Shown here: positions 8,568 to 16,926 of the stretch, in pieces
How positions within the stretch are numbered: position 1 is the first letter of the stretch
Layout: every line of letters starts with the position of its first letter
Source of the DNA: Carboxylicivirga mesophila
GTDB taxonomy: Bacteria > Bacteroidota > Bacteroidia > Bacteroidales > Marinilabiliaceae
Reading direction: 5' to 3'
Length of the DNA: 64,000 nt
NCBI RefSeq assembly: GCF_018271975.1
Contig: NZ_JAGUCN010000013.1
Coordinates: 62,001 to 126,000, forward strand
Translations under genes and position numbers: made by a program
Notes under the pieces: generated by a model
Databases searched by the model: none
Seen by the model: only the letters and a program-made list of their open reading frames with translations
What the model was told of the DNA's origin: nothing

Positions 8568-8720
8568 ATGAAAAATTTATTGTATGTTATAGCAGGACTA
8601 TTAATAGTCATATGGGGAATTATCTTTTTTGGATTTCATTCTTCAGGAACCGTGCATTGGTTGTTGGCATTTGCTGCACTAGTGATATTTATGAGGCTTA
8701 TTTGGCGAGTAACAAATTAA
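8568..8720 (+). CDS. lmo0937/DUF5670-type small membrane protein
   Basis: 50-aa protein starting MKNLLYVIAGLL at an ATG. An earlier in-frame ATG at 8538 would add ten residues not expected in the family. It has two hydrophobic helices (about 3-22 and 29-46) separated by GFHSSGTVHW, the layout of this family. These proteins are often stress induced and of unknown function. The next gene is a universal stress protein, which fits a stress module. Confidence 0.75.
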   Translation: MKNLLYVIAGLLIVIWGIIFFGFHSSGTVHWLLAFAALVIFMRLIWRVTN

Positions 8721-8760
8721 TTAGCATAGCCTAGTGATAAATAATTAAGTTAGTAATGAG

Positions 8761-8786
8761 GGGTTTCTTAAAAGGAACCTTTTATT
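8761..8786 (+). terminator. Weak terminator after the small membrane protein
   Basis: GGTTTC pairs with GGAACC (one G-T pair) around TTAAAA, followed by TTTTATT. Confidence 0.45.
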
Positions 8787-8861
8787 AGGCCGGCTTGTTT
8801 TCTAAGCCTATACGAATTATGATTGTTTGCATGGGTTAATTAACAATTAAACTATCATCTG

Positions 8862-9323
8862 ATGAAACGAGTTATTATTGCACTTGACTTTGATCCCAGC
8901 GCCCAAAAGGTGGCTGAGGAAGGTTATGCCCTTGCTAAGGCTTTAAAAGCGAAGGTTACGCTAGTGCATGTAAAAGCTACAGCAGATTATTACAGTTCGT
9001 TGGGGAAAGTGGTAATTATTGGTTTTTCAGGTCATTTAAAAGATGACACACCTATTGCACCTGAAAAAATTGACCCTGATGCTATTTCGCAGGAATTTCT
9101 TAAAAAGGCGATGTTACATCTTGCAGATAAGAATATTGAAGTTATGGTAGCCAATGGCTCATGTGCCGATTCATTGATTGATGTTGCTAATCAGTTAAAC
9201 GCATATATGATAGTTATGGGTTCACATAGTCGCAAATGGTTTGAAAACACAACTATTGGCAGTGTTACTCAAAAGGTGTTACTTGGCTCAAGTATTCCAG
9301 TATTTGTGATTCCTACAAATTAA
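8862..9323 (+). CDS. Universal stress protein (UspA family)
   Basis: 153-aa single-domain Usp. It starts MKRVIIALDFDPSA, the first strand and phosphate-loop region, and ends with the family pattern MGSHSRKWFENTTIGSV followed by VPVFVIP-like SIPVFVIP. A glycine-rich ATP-binding loop is partly conserved (G..S rather than strict GxxGxxxxxxxxxG(S/T)). An insertion near residues 46-66 contains a putative loop. Cytosolic, with a role in stress or starvation tolerance. It stands alone, convergent with a cupin gene. Confidence 0.88.
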   Translation: MKRVIIALDFDPSAQKVAEEGYALAKALKAKVTLVHVKATADYYSSLGKVVIIGFSGHLKDDTPIAPEKIDPDAISQEFLKKAMLHLADKNIEVMVANGSCADSLIDVANQLNAYMIVMGSHSRKWFENTTIGSVTQKVLLGSSIPVFVIPTN

Positions 9324-9381
9324 AATAGGATTGATTAACTAGCGGACTATTCTCCTCAAAATACAGACTATTTTATGACTT

Positions 9382-9732
9382 TCAAATTGCTACATCCTCA
9401 TAGCCACTCTTTATGAAGGTTGAAATCATTTTAAACCTTTCGTTGGCTTTTACATTATGGGATGTATGGGCAGGTATGATTATTCCATCGCCTGTTTTAA
9501 GGAAATTAGAGTGATGGTCAATGACCACCTCTGCTTGACCTTCAATCACCTGCATAAAGGTATCAAAGGGCGAGGTCTTTTCAGCAAGTGCTTCGCCAGT
9601 GTCTATAGCCACTACACTCACATTACCTGTGGTTTTTCTTATAATGGTTTTACTTACCACAGAGTTGGGAACATATTCAATGATCTCAATTAAAATATGA
9701 GTCTTTGATTTTTCTAATTCAGTGGATGACAT
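9382..9732 (-). CDS. Cupin-domain protein
   Basis: 116 aa, a single beta barrel of the cupin type. Motif 1 region reads FDTFMQVIEGQAEVVIDHHS and motif 2 GDGIIIPAHTSHNVKA. The usual first-motif His ligands are not obvious, while H-rich DHH and HTSH are present, so metal binding is uncertain. The C-terminal RFKMISTFIKSG matches small stand-alone cupins of unknown substrate. It is convergent with the Usp gene and upstream of nothing on its strand. Confidence 0.8.
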   Translation of the reverse strand: MSSTELEKSKTHILIEIIEYVPNSVVSKTIIRKTTGNVSVVAIDTGEALAEKTSPFDTFMQVIEGQAEVVIDHHSNFLKTGDGIIIPAHTSHNVKANERFKMISTFIKSGYEDVAI

Positions 9733-9826
9733 ATTTTCTACTTTACTTATAAAACAAAGGTAGTTCTATAAACTGCATAATTCGTTACACTTTAGATAGT
9801 TTCATTTACATCATTCACACATTTTA

Positions 9827-11311
9827 CTAACCCGGGTTAAGGCCATATACCGTTCTAAAATGATAGCCATAAACAGCAAAAGTGATGGCTTCGGTCAACA
9901 AGGCAGGCTTTTTAAATAAGGTCCATGCTAATAATTTCCAGAATTCGATACGCCCCTTATCAATAATGCCAATGATATACATGGACTTAAGAAAGGCAAC
10001 AATCAGTGACAAGTTGATTCGCTGATGTTGTTTGTAGGTGTAATTATAATTCAAAAATAACTGGCGAACTCTTTTATAGTATGGCTTGGTGGCATATATA
10101 GCTGCGATTATCTTTTTATATCCATCCAACAATTGATGGTAATCCATTTTAGGGATAAAGTTCATTGATAAATCGGTATTGTTCCCTGAGGTTTCCTTGG
10201 TTAAACGTTTCTCTGCCTCTAAGCGCTTATATAGTTGTGTATGCCTGGGAGCATTTAACAAGCCCACCATTGCCGAAACAATACCACTTTTTTGGATAAA
10301 GTCAATTTGCCGTTGAAAGACACTGGGCGTATCGCTGTCAAATCCCACAATAAAGCCGCCCGAAACGGTCAACCCTGTCTTTTGAATGGTTGTAATGGAT
10401 TGCAACAAATTTCTACCCTTGTTTTGTAGTTTATTGCAGGTATGAAGCGATGTTTCATCGGGTGTTTCTATGCCGATAAAAGTTGACGTTATGCCAGTTT
10501 CAACCATCAATGACATGAGTTCGTGATCATCGGCAACATTAATAGAACTCTGGATATTAAATACAAAAGGATAATTGTGCTGTTGCATCCATTGTCTCAT
10601 CTGAGGAAGTAATTGGTATTTAATTTCTTTTTTGTTGCCAATAAAATTATCATCCACAATTGAAACAGGTCCACGCCAGCCTAAGCGGTATAATTCCTCC
10701 AAATCATGAATAATCTGGTGCGGCTTTTTCATTCTCACCTTATGCCCTAAAAGGGAGGTGATTTCACAAAAGTCGCATGAGAAAGGGCACCCGCGGGAAA
10801 CCTGAATATTCATGAAGAAATACTTTTTCATTTCCAACAGGTGATAATCAGGCCTTGGCGTATGCGATAGATCGGCAAATTGGTCTGTTTTGTATACTTT
10901 GGCGGGATGGCCATCTGCCAAATCAGCCAGAAACAAGGGTAAGGTGATTTCTGCTTCATTCAAGACAAAATGGTCAATCTGTGGATAGTTATGATGCTCC
11001 TGAGTAAAAAGCGGACCACCTGCCACTATTTTTGTTCCCAGTTTCACACACTCCGCAATGATATTATTGACGGATTGCCTTTGAATGTGCATGGCACTAA
11101 TAAAAACGAAATCGGCCCAAAGAATGTCCTTAGCTTCCAGTTCACAAATGTTTAAATCAACCAGTTTTTTATACCATTCACGTGGCAGCATGGCCGATAC
11201 AGTGATGAGGCCTAGTGGAGGTACCGCCGCTTTTTTAGATATAAACTTAAGCGCATGTTTAAAACTCCAGAAGGAGTCGGGATATAACGGATATACAAGT
11301 AAAATGTTCAT
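9827..11311 (-). CDS. B12-binding-domain radical SAM protein with DUF4070-like C-terminus
   Basis: 494 aa from the ATG at 11311, which has an AAGGTG ribosome-binding sequence just upstream; a GTG two codons earlier is less likely. Residues 1-140 form a cobalamin-binding-like domain (TKIVAGGPLFTQEH). The 4Fe-4S ligands are C175, C179 and C182 in RGCPFSCDFC. Middle elements VDDNFIGNKKEI and TFIGIETPDETSLHTCNKLQNKG are typical of the group that carries a C-terminal DUF4070 domain. The reaction is unknown. It is distinct from the cassette radical SAM genes, and a second family member within the same island. Confidence 0.88.
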   Translation of the reverse strand: MNILLVYPLYPDSFWSFKHALKFISKKAAVPPLGLITVSAMLPREWYKKLVDLNICELEAKDILWADFVFISAMHIQRQSVNNIIAECVKLGTKIVAGGPLFTQEHHNYPQIDHFVLNEAEITLPLFLADLADGHPAKVYKTDQFADLSHTPRPDYHLLEMKKYFFMNIQVSRGCPFSCDFCEITSLLGHKVRMKKPHQIIHDLEELYRLGWRGPVSIVDDNFIGNKKEIKYQLLPQMRQWMQQHNYPFVFNIQSSINVADDHELMSLMVETGITSTFIGIETPDETSLHTCNKLQNKGRNLLQSITTIQKTGLTVSGGFIVGFDSDTPSVFQRQIDFIQKSGIVSAMVGLLNAPRHTQLYKRLEAEKRLTKETSGNNTDLSMNFIPKMDYHQLLDGYKKIIAAIYATKPYYKRVRQLFLNYNYTYKQHQRINLSLIVAFLKSMYIIGIIDKGRIEFWKLLAWTLFKKPALLTEAITFAVYGYHFRTVYGLNPG

Positions 11312-11517
11312 TATCACCTTTAATCAATATAGTTTAGCCTGCTCATAGCTAATCCCATTCCCCACCAATGAGTTGTATCCTCACAGCTTTAGTGCTTGCA
11401 AATGGTTTGTTTATCAGAAACAATGCAACCATTGCGTCTGCGAGAATTGTATTGGTGCAAATTTCGTATAGTCAGTCAAAAAAGGCATTACATTTTTCCT
11501 GTTTAATTTTGCAAAAT

Positions 11518-12078
11518 TCACACATTTTCGAGTGTGTCACGTCTCTTGTTTTTAAGCTTTTTAAAATGAGAAGGTGTCAGGCCCGTCATCTTTTTAAACT
11601 GGTTGGATAGGTGTGCAACACTGCTGTAATGCATCTTGTAAGCTATTTCTGAAAGGTTTAGTTCATCATAGACAATGAGCTCTTTTACTTTTTCGATTTT
11701 ATGCTTCAGGTAAAACTTTTCTATGGTGATGCCTTTTACTTCCGAAAACAGATTAGCCAGATAGGTGTAGTCGTAGCAAAGTTTTTCACTCAGGTAATCC
11801 GATAGGTTCACTTTTATTTGTTCTTCGGTATAATGCACCAATTCAATAATCGCATTGGTTATTTTTTCAACGAGGATGCTTTTCTTATTGCTCATAAGCT
11901 GTAGCCCAGCTTTTCTTAATGCCGCATCTAATTTTTTCAAGGTTTCATCAGACACTGGCCCGATGATACAAGCCTCCCCAATTTTTACATCAGTATATTC
12001 CAATCCCAGCTTATCCAGTTCACTCTTAACAACCATCTGGCAGCGAATACATACCATATTTTTGATGTAGACTTTCAT
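11518..12078 (-). CDS. AraC-type regulator with N-terminal HMA-like CxxC domain
   Basis: 186 aa. The N-terminus (1-65) begins MKVYIKNMVCIRCQMVV, with a CxxC at the position used by heavy-metal-associated domains. The C-terminal 80 residues contain two helix-turn-helix motifs (LNLSEIAYKMHYSSVAHLSNQFKK, cut here by the reader at its two helices) ending in TGLTPSHFKKLK, the AraC signature. This fusion is common in Bacteroidota. It may sense metal or redox state through the cysteines. It is divergent from the GT/GH130 operon, whose promoter region it faces. Confidence 0.88.
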   Translation of the reverse strand: MKVYIKNMVCIRCQMVVKSELDKLGLEYTDVKIGEACIIGPVSDETLKKLDAALRKAGLQLMSNKKSILVEKITNAIIELVHYTEEQIKVNLSDYLSEKLCYDYTYLANLFSEVKGITIEKFYLKHKIEKVKELIVYDELNLSEIAYKMHYSSVAHLSNQFKKMTGLTPSHFKKLKNKRRDTLENV

Positions 12079-12459
12079 GTGTTTATATTAGGCTTTTCAG
12101 TTGTCACTTCATACCACTCCTTCCTTCTGTAGCAAATACAAACAAGGCACTGAAGTATGGGAGTCGCAGTATAAAGTTAAGGATATTCGAATTTTTTATA
12201 AAGCCGTTTTGGGCTATCTATCGTCGAATTTAAAGCCTTTGTCAGAATTAATGCTTTCAGTTTTCGATATCGTACTATTAAAAGAACAAGACTCTATCTG
12301 CAGAAATAGATATGCATTAGTATTCTCCCGTAAAAGATGATTATATTATATCTATTCCATTATTATTTCACTAACTTGTTATGGTTTGAAATGCGCTTCC
12401 ATAACCTCATACTTTAATAATTAGTTGTTGCAACTAATTGATCGACGATTTATAATGAT
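12079..12459. other. Region between AraC-type regulator and GT/GH130 operon
   Basis: 381 bases. An open frame at 12101-12340 has no recognisable family and is not called. The end holds a perfect palindrome (12419-12439), listed separately. Confidence 0.4.
12419..12439. promoter_or_regulatory. Operator-like palindrome upstream of the GT/GH130 operon
   Basis: AATTAGTTG and CAACTAATT are perfect 9-bp inverted arms separated by TTG, ending 20 bases before the first gene's ATG. The TAGTTG/CAACTA core resembles MarR-family operators. No MarR gene is in this window; the divergent AraC-type regulator is the nearest candidate. Confidence 0.55.
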
Positions 12460-14694
12460 ATGAATGAGATTATGAAAACAGCAATAATAGGAACGTACCC
12501 ACCCCGAGAATGTGGCATCGGCACATTCACCCGCCACCTTTACGAATCGATTATTGGGGCAAATCACCAGAACCATGTTAGCATTATTGCGTTAAACAAT
12601 TCAGATAAATTGCTTTCGTATCCGAATGAAGTGGAACAGATTATCCGGCAGGATTACCAGCGTGATTACATTGATGCCGCAAAATTTATAAACCACAGTG
12701 GCACCGACATTTGTATTTTACAGCATGAGTTCGGCATTTTTGGTGGCAAGGATGGAGTGTATATCCTTCCATTGATACATCGCCTGAAAATACCTCTTGT
12801 TGTAACTCTTCACACCATCCTTAACACCCCGTCCTACAGCGAGAAGTTAATACTTCAGGAGATATGTAAAAAGGCTTGCAAAATAGTTGTAATGACTCAA
12901 AAGGCTATTGATTTCCTGGATGAAATTTATGAAGTGCCTAAGGATAAAATAGAACTGATTGAACACGGTGTGCCACAATACAAACTTGACCATCAGAAGG
13001 CAAAAAGCGCCTTAAAGCTTCAGAATAAAAATGTGATACTCACTTTTGGTTTTTTGGGGCGAAACAAAGGTATTGATGTGGCCATTAAAGCTTTGCCAAA
13101 GGTAATTGAAAAGCATCCCAATAGCCTCTACTTTGTATTGGGCAAAACCCACCCCAATGTGCTGCGCTATTCCGGAGAAGAGTATCTCATCTACCTGAGG
13201 CAACTGGTCAAAACTTTGGGTTTGGAAAGCCATGTGATTATTCCGCATAAGTATATGAGCCAGAATGAGCTATTTATGTACTTGTATGCATCGGATATTT
13301 ATATCACACCTTACAACAACGAGGCACAGATAACCAGCGGAACCCTTTCGTATGCTGTCGGTGTGGGTTCTTGTGTTATTTCAACACCCTATTGGCATGC
13401 TGTTGAATTGCTTGCCAATAACCGGGGGCTTCTGTTTGATTTTGGCAATTCCGAACAACTGGGCGACATATTGATTAATTTATTAGAGCACCCTGAGGAG
13501 CTGAGCACCTTTAGAAAAAATGCAGGTAACTATGGTAAGGAAATTACCTGGCCAATAACCGGTATAAAGTACAGCGAATTGCTGGTTCACACTATTCAGG
13601 AATGCATAAAAGAGGATGACGATAATGACCAGCCGTTTGACTTATTGATGATACCAGCTTTTTCGCTTAAACATATTAAACGATTAACAGATGATACCGG
13701 TATTATTCAACATGCTAAATATGGCATACCTAATTTGAAAGATGGTTATTGCCTGGATGATAATGCCAGAGCACTTCTAATGGCACTCATGACCTACACC
13801 CAGAAAAAAAGTAAAAAGGCACTGAATTTATGTCATGTGTACCTGAGTTATATCCATTACATGCAAAACGAGGATGGCTCCTTTAGAAACTTCCTGAGCT
13901 TCAATCGCAACTATATAGACAACGTAGGTTCAGAAGACTCCTTTGGCCGAACCATTTGGGCTCTAGGCTACTTAATGGCTAATGCACCCAATGATTCCTA
14001 TTACCAGGCAAGTCATTCCTTGTTCTTTAATGCGGCACCAATTTTTGAAGAACTAAAATCAATTCGCAGCATTGCCAATACGATAATAGGAATAAGCCAT
14101 TATTTAAATAATTCGCCGGATAACGACAGTATGGTGGCCGTATTAAGAAGATTAGCCAATAAGCTGGTTACTCATTATGATAATAATAGCTCTGCTGACT
14201 GGAATTGGTTTGAAGAGTTATTAACCTACGATAATGCCATGCTTCCTCTTGCCCTATTGCATGCAACTGAAAGACTTAACGATGAACGCATCAGGAGTGT
14301 TGCCTTTGCATCTATGAACTTTTTGATTCGGCACACTTTGAGTGATGGCTACCTGTCTCTAATAGGCAATGATGGATGGTTTAACAAAAACGGTAGCAAA
14401 GCTATGTTTAGTCAGCAACCGGTTGATGCTATGGCCATAATTCTGATGTTTCATCAGGCCTATAGCCTCACCAAAAACAAAGAATACTTAAGCAAATTAT
14501 TCACCTCTTTTATGTGGTTTCTTGGCGAAAACGATTTACGCATGCGACTCTATGATTTTGAGACCCATGGATGCTGCGATGGATTAGAGCGTGATGGAAT
14601 CAATCGAAACCAAGGTGCCGAAAGCACCCTGGCCTACCTTATTTCACACTTAACGGTGTTAAAAGCACATGAAGATTTTTACAGCCTTAAGTGA
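12460..14694 (+). CDS. GT4 glycosyltransferase fused to an (alpha/alpha)-barrel-like domain
   Basis: 744 aa. Residues 1-380 form a GT-B glycosyltransferase of family 4: YPPRECGIGTFTRHL at the N-terminus, LTFGFLGRNKGIDVAIKALPKV at the acceptor/donor hinge and the late IYITPYNNEAQITSGTLSYAVG donor-site segment. Residues about 400-744 are a helical domain with repeats such as YCLDDNARALLMALM, EDSFGRTIWALGYL and QPVDAMAIILMF, like an (alpha/alpha)6 glycosidase or phosphorylase scaffold. A second start (MKTAII) is four codons in. It overlaps or abuts the following GH130 gene, so the two are probably translated together. It likely builds or trims a mannose-containing glycan; that is inference from the neighbours. 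Confidence 0.85.
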   Translation: MNEIMKTAIIGTYPPRECGIGTFTRHLYESIIGANHQNHVSIIALNNSDKLLSYPNEVEQIIRQDYQRDYIDAAKFINHSGTDICILQHEFGIFGGKDGVYILPLIHRLKIPLVVTLHTILNTPSYSEKLILQEICKKACKIVVMTQKAIDFLDEIYEVPKDKIELIEHGVPQYKLDHQKAKSALKLQNKNVILTFGFLGRNKGIDVAIKALPKVIEKHPNSLYFVLGKTHPNVLRYSGEEYLIYLRQLVKTLGLESHVIIPHKYMSQNELFMYLYASDIYITPYNNEAQITSGTLSYAVGVGSCVISTPYWHAVELLANNRGLLFDFGNSEQLGDILINLLEHPEELSTFRKNAGNYGKEITWPITGIKYSELLVHTIQECIKEDDDNDQPFDLLMIPAFSLKHIKRLTDDTGIIQHAKYGIPNLKDGYCLDDNARALLMALMTYTQKKSKKALNLCHVYLSYIHYMQNEDGSFRNFLSFNRNYIDNVGSEDSFGRTIWALGYLMANAPNDSYYQASHSLFFNAAPIFEELKSIRSIANTIIGISHYLNNSPDNDSMVAVLRRLANKLVTHYDNNSSADWNWFEELLTYDNAMLPLALLHATERLNDERIRSVAFASMNFLIRHTLSDGYLSLIGNDGWFNKNGSKAMFSQQPVDAMAIILMFHQAYSLTKNKEYLSKLFTSFMWFLGENDLRMRLYDFETHGCCDGLERDGINRNQGAESTLAYLISHLTVLKAHEDFYSLK

Positions 14695-14740
14695 TGTCAA
14701 TTACGACGAAATGCACCTACTTACCTTTAAATCATTAGAG

Positions 14741-15667
14741 ATGTTAATAAAAAGATATTCAGGCAATCCGATTTTACAGAAAGATGATGTGCCCTATCCT
14801 GTTGCCACAGTGCATAATGCCGGCATGATCAAACATGAGAATAAGTACATCATGATTTTCAGATCCCATAAATTTAATGGACGTAGCATATTGGGTAAAG
14901 CAGTGAGTTATGACGGCTTTAACTTTGTTGTTGATAAGCACCCCTTTATGATTCAATCAAAGGAGCAACCGTTTAAAAAATACGAAGCTTATGGCATTGA
15001 AGACCCTCGCATTGTAAAGATAGATGGAGAGTATTTAATTACTTACAGTGCCTACTCCCAATATGGTGTAAGGATTGGACTGGCAAAGACCAAAGACTTT
15101 GATCATATTCAGCGCGTTGCGCTTATTACCGAAGCCGACTACCGGAACGTGGTAATTTTCCCCGAAAAGTTCAATAACCTTTATGCCCGATTAGATCGTC
15201 CGCACTCCGAAATATCTCCCTGGTCCATCTGGATATCCTATTCGCCCGATTTAATTCATTGGGGTCAATCACAACTGATTATGCGTCCAATGCAATACCA
15301 TTGGGATGAAATGAAAATAGGCCCCGGAGCAAGCCCCATCAAAACATCGCGTGGATGGTTAAATATATACCATGGTGTATTTCCTACCATGGATGGATGC
15401 GTTTACCGCTTAGGAGTTGCCTTGCATAAGCTTGAAGATCCATCTGTTGTTATTGCAGTTGGCGATGAATGGATCTTACAGCCTGAAGAAGAGTATGAGA
15501 TAACCGGCTATGTGCACAATGTTGTTTTTACCTGTGGGGCCATACCTGAACCCGATGGGACATTAAAACTGTACTGGGGAGGCGCTGATAAGGTGATGTG
15601 TGTTGGAACAGCCGTTATTGACGAATTGGTTGATCATTGTCTTAGTAATCTTAGACAAGCTTTATAA
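14741..15667 (+). CDS. GH130 family beta-mannoside phosphorylase/glycosidase, short form
   Basis: 308 aa from the ATG giving MLIKRYSGNPIL, the usual family start. Upstream ATGs at 14669 and 14711 are in frame, and use of the first would overlap the GT gene. The five-bladed propeller family is recognised by YGIEDPRIVKIDGEY, which holds the catalytic Asp, by ARLDRPHSE and by IGPGASPIKTSRGWL plus YHGVF. Most GH130 enzymes phosphorolyse beta-mannosides to mannose-1-phosphate. The RxxRPH segment suggests that phosphate-binding residues are kept, favouring phosphorylase over hydrolase, but this is not proven. No signal peptide, so cytosolic. Confidence 0.9.
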   Translation: MLIKRYSGNPILQKDDVPYPVATVHNAGMIKHENKYIMIFRSHKFNGRSILGKAVSYDGFNFVVDKHPFMIQSKEQPFKKYEAYGIEDPRIVKIDGEYLITYSAYSQYGVRIGLAKTKDFDHIQRVALITEADYRNVVIFPEKFNNLYARLDRPHSEISPWSIWISYSPDLIHWGQSQLIMRPMQYHWDEMKIGPGASPIKTSRGWLNIYHGVFPTMDGCVYRLGVALHKLEDPSVVIAVGDEWILQPEEEYEITGYVHNVVFTCGAIPEPDGTLKLYWGGADKVMCVGTAVIDELVDHCLSNLRQAL

Positions 15668-15802
15668 GCCAGTAGTCGAAGTAGAATAAAGTTAAGTTTC
15701 GTAACAAGTGACATTTGGCAACAACACATTAAATGCCTGATTAATTGGAGTGTTAATTGATACTGCCTCAAGAATTAAAACGTAAAGCCATGAAGCCAAC
15801 AC

Positions 15803-15864
15803 AAGAAAATTTTTCAACTGAGGATGAAATTTTCTTAACGATTTTCATCTCGCCGAAGCGAGAT
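15803..15864 (+). promoter_or_regulatory. Two stem-loops between GH130 and GT4 genes
   Basis: AAGAAAATTT (15803-15812) pairs with AAATTTTCTT (15827-15836), and ATCTCGC pairs with GCGAGAT around CGAA (15847-15864). Neither has a T-run, so they may be processing or translational control elements in the 230-base gap within the operon. Confidence 0.4.
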
Positions 15865-15897
15865 TAGGTATAGTATAATAAAACAAATTACAGGCCC

Positions 15898-16908
15898 ATG
15901 AAAATAGCCATATTATCACCAATAGCATGGAGAACACCTCCCTTAAGGTATGGACCATGGGAACAGGTCGCTTCTAACATTACCGAAGGCTTGGTTGCCA
16001 AAGGGCTGGATGTGACTTTATTCGCAACCGGTAACTCCAATACCAATGCTAAATTGCAATCTATCTCGCCTACCGCTTATGGCGAGGACGATTCGATCGC
16101 TTCCAAGGTGTGGGAATGTCTTCACATCAGCTTCCTGATGGAACAAGCCAATGATTTTGATATCATCCATAATCACTTTGATTACTTGCCACTGAGCTAT
16201 TCCAGACTTATCAAAACTCCAATGGTTACTACCATTCATGGTTTTTCATCACCTAAAATTATCCCGGTTTTTAAGCGCTACAACAACCATAATTTTTATG
16301 TTTCGATTAGCAATGCTGATCGAAGCCCTGAACTCAATTATATCGCCACAGTTTACAATGGCATTAATCCGGTTGATTTCACTTTTAATAGCATTCCGGA
16401 CGATTACTTGCTCTTCTTTGGCAGAATACACCCTGAAAAAGGCACCTACGAGGCCATTCAGATAGCAAAAAGAACAAAACGCAAGCTTATTATTGCTGGA
16501 TTGGTTCAGGATGAAGATTATTTTTACAGCCGTGTTAAACCTCATCTCAATAACGAAGACATTGTATATGTTGGTAATTCAGGGCCTAAACAGCGGGATG
16601 AGTTGCTGAGGCAGGCATTTGCCCTGTTACATCCGATTAGTTTCAATGAACCGTTTGGATTAAGTGTAGCAGAAGCTATGTTTTGCGGAACTCCAGTCAT
16701 CGCTTTTAACAGAGGATCAATGTCCGAGATCATACTTGATGGTAAAACCGGTTTTTTAGTCAATACGCTTGATGAAGCCGTTGCTGCTGTTGATAAGACT
16801 TCAAACATCAATCGATGGGACTGCAAGCAGTGGGCTATCTCCAATTTTTCGCAAGATAAAATGGTTGAAGGGTATATTGATGTTTATAAAAGTATTCTGA
16901 ATCATTAA
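15898..16908 (+). CDS. GT4 family glycosyltransferase
   Basis: 336 aa, GT-B fold. The N-terminal MKIAILSPIAWRTPP and GPWEQVASNITEGL match the first Rossmann domain. The donor domain has DYLLFFGRIHPEKGTYEAI and the E-x7-E region FNEPFGLSVAEAMFCGTPVIAF, the retaining GT4 signature. No membrane segment; cytosolic. It lies between two GH130 genes and 18 bases before the next, so it is in the same operon. The nucleotide-sugar donor is probably GDP-mannose by context, which is inference. Confidence 0.92.
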   Translation: MKIAILSPIAWRTPPLRYGPWEQVASNITEGLVAKGLDVTLFATGNSNTNAKLQSISPTAYGEDDSIASKVWECLHISFLMEQANDFDIIHNHFDYLPLSYSRLIKTPMVTTIHGFSSPKIIPVFKRYNNHNFYVSISNADRSPELNYIATVYNGINPVDFTFNSIPDDYLLFFGRIHPEKGTYEAIQIAKRTKRKLIIAGLVQDEDYFYSRVKPHLNNEDIVYVGNSGPKQRDELLRQAFALLHPISFNEPFGLSVAEAMFCGTPVIAFNRGSMSEIILDGKTGFLVNTLDEAVAAVDKTSNINRWDCKQWAISNFSQDKMVEGYIDVYKSILNH

Positions 16909-16926
16909 CAAATACATTACAAGGCC

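Noticed and set aside
12101-12340. 79-codon open frame between regulator and GT operon
   Set aside because: No recognisable domain; sits in the divergent promoter region.
15790-15867. 25-codon frame between GH130 and GT4 genes
   Set aside because: Coincides with two hairpins and has no conservation evidence; described as stem-loops instead.
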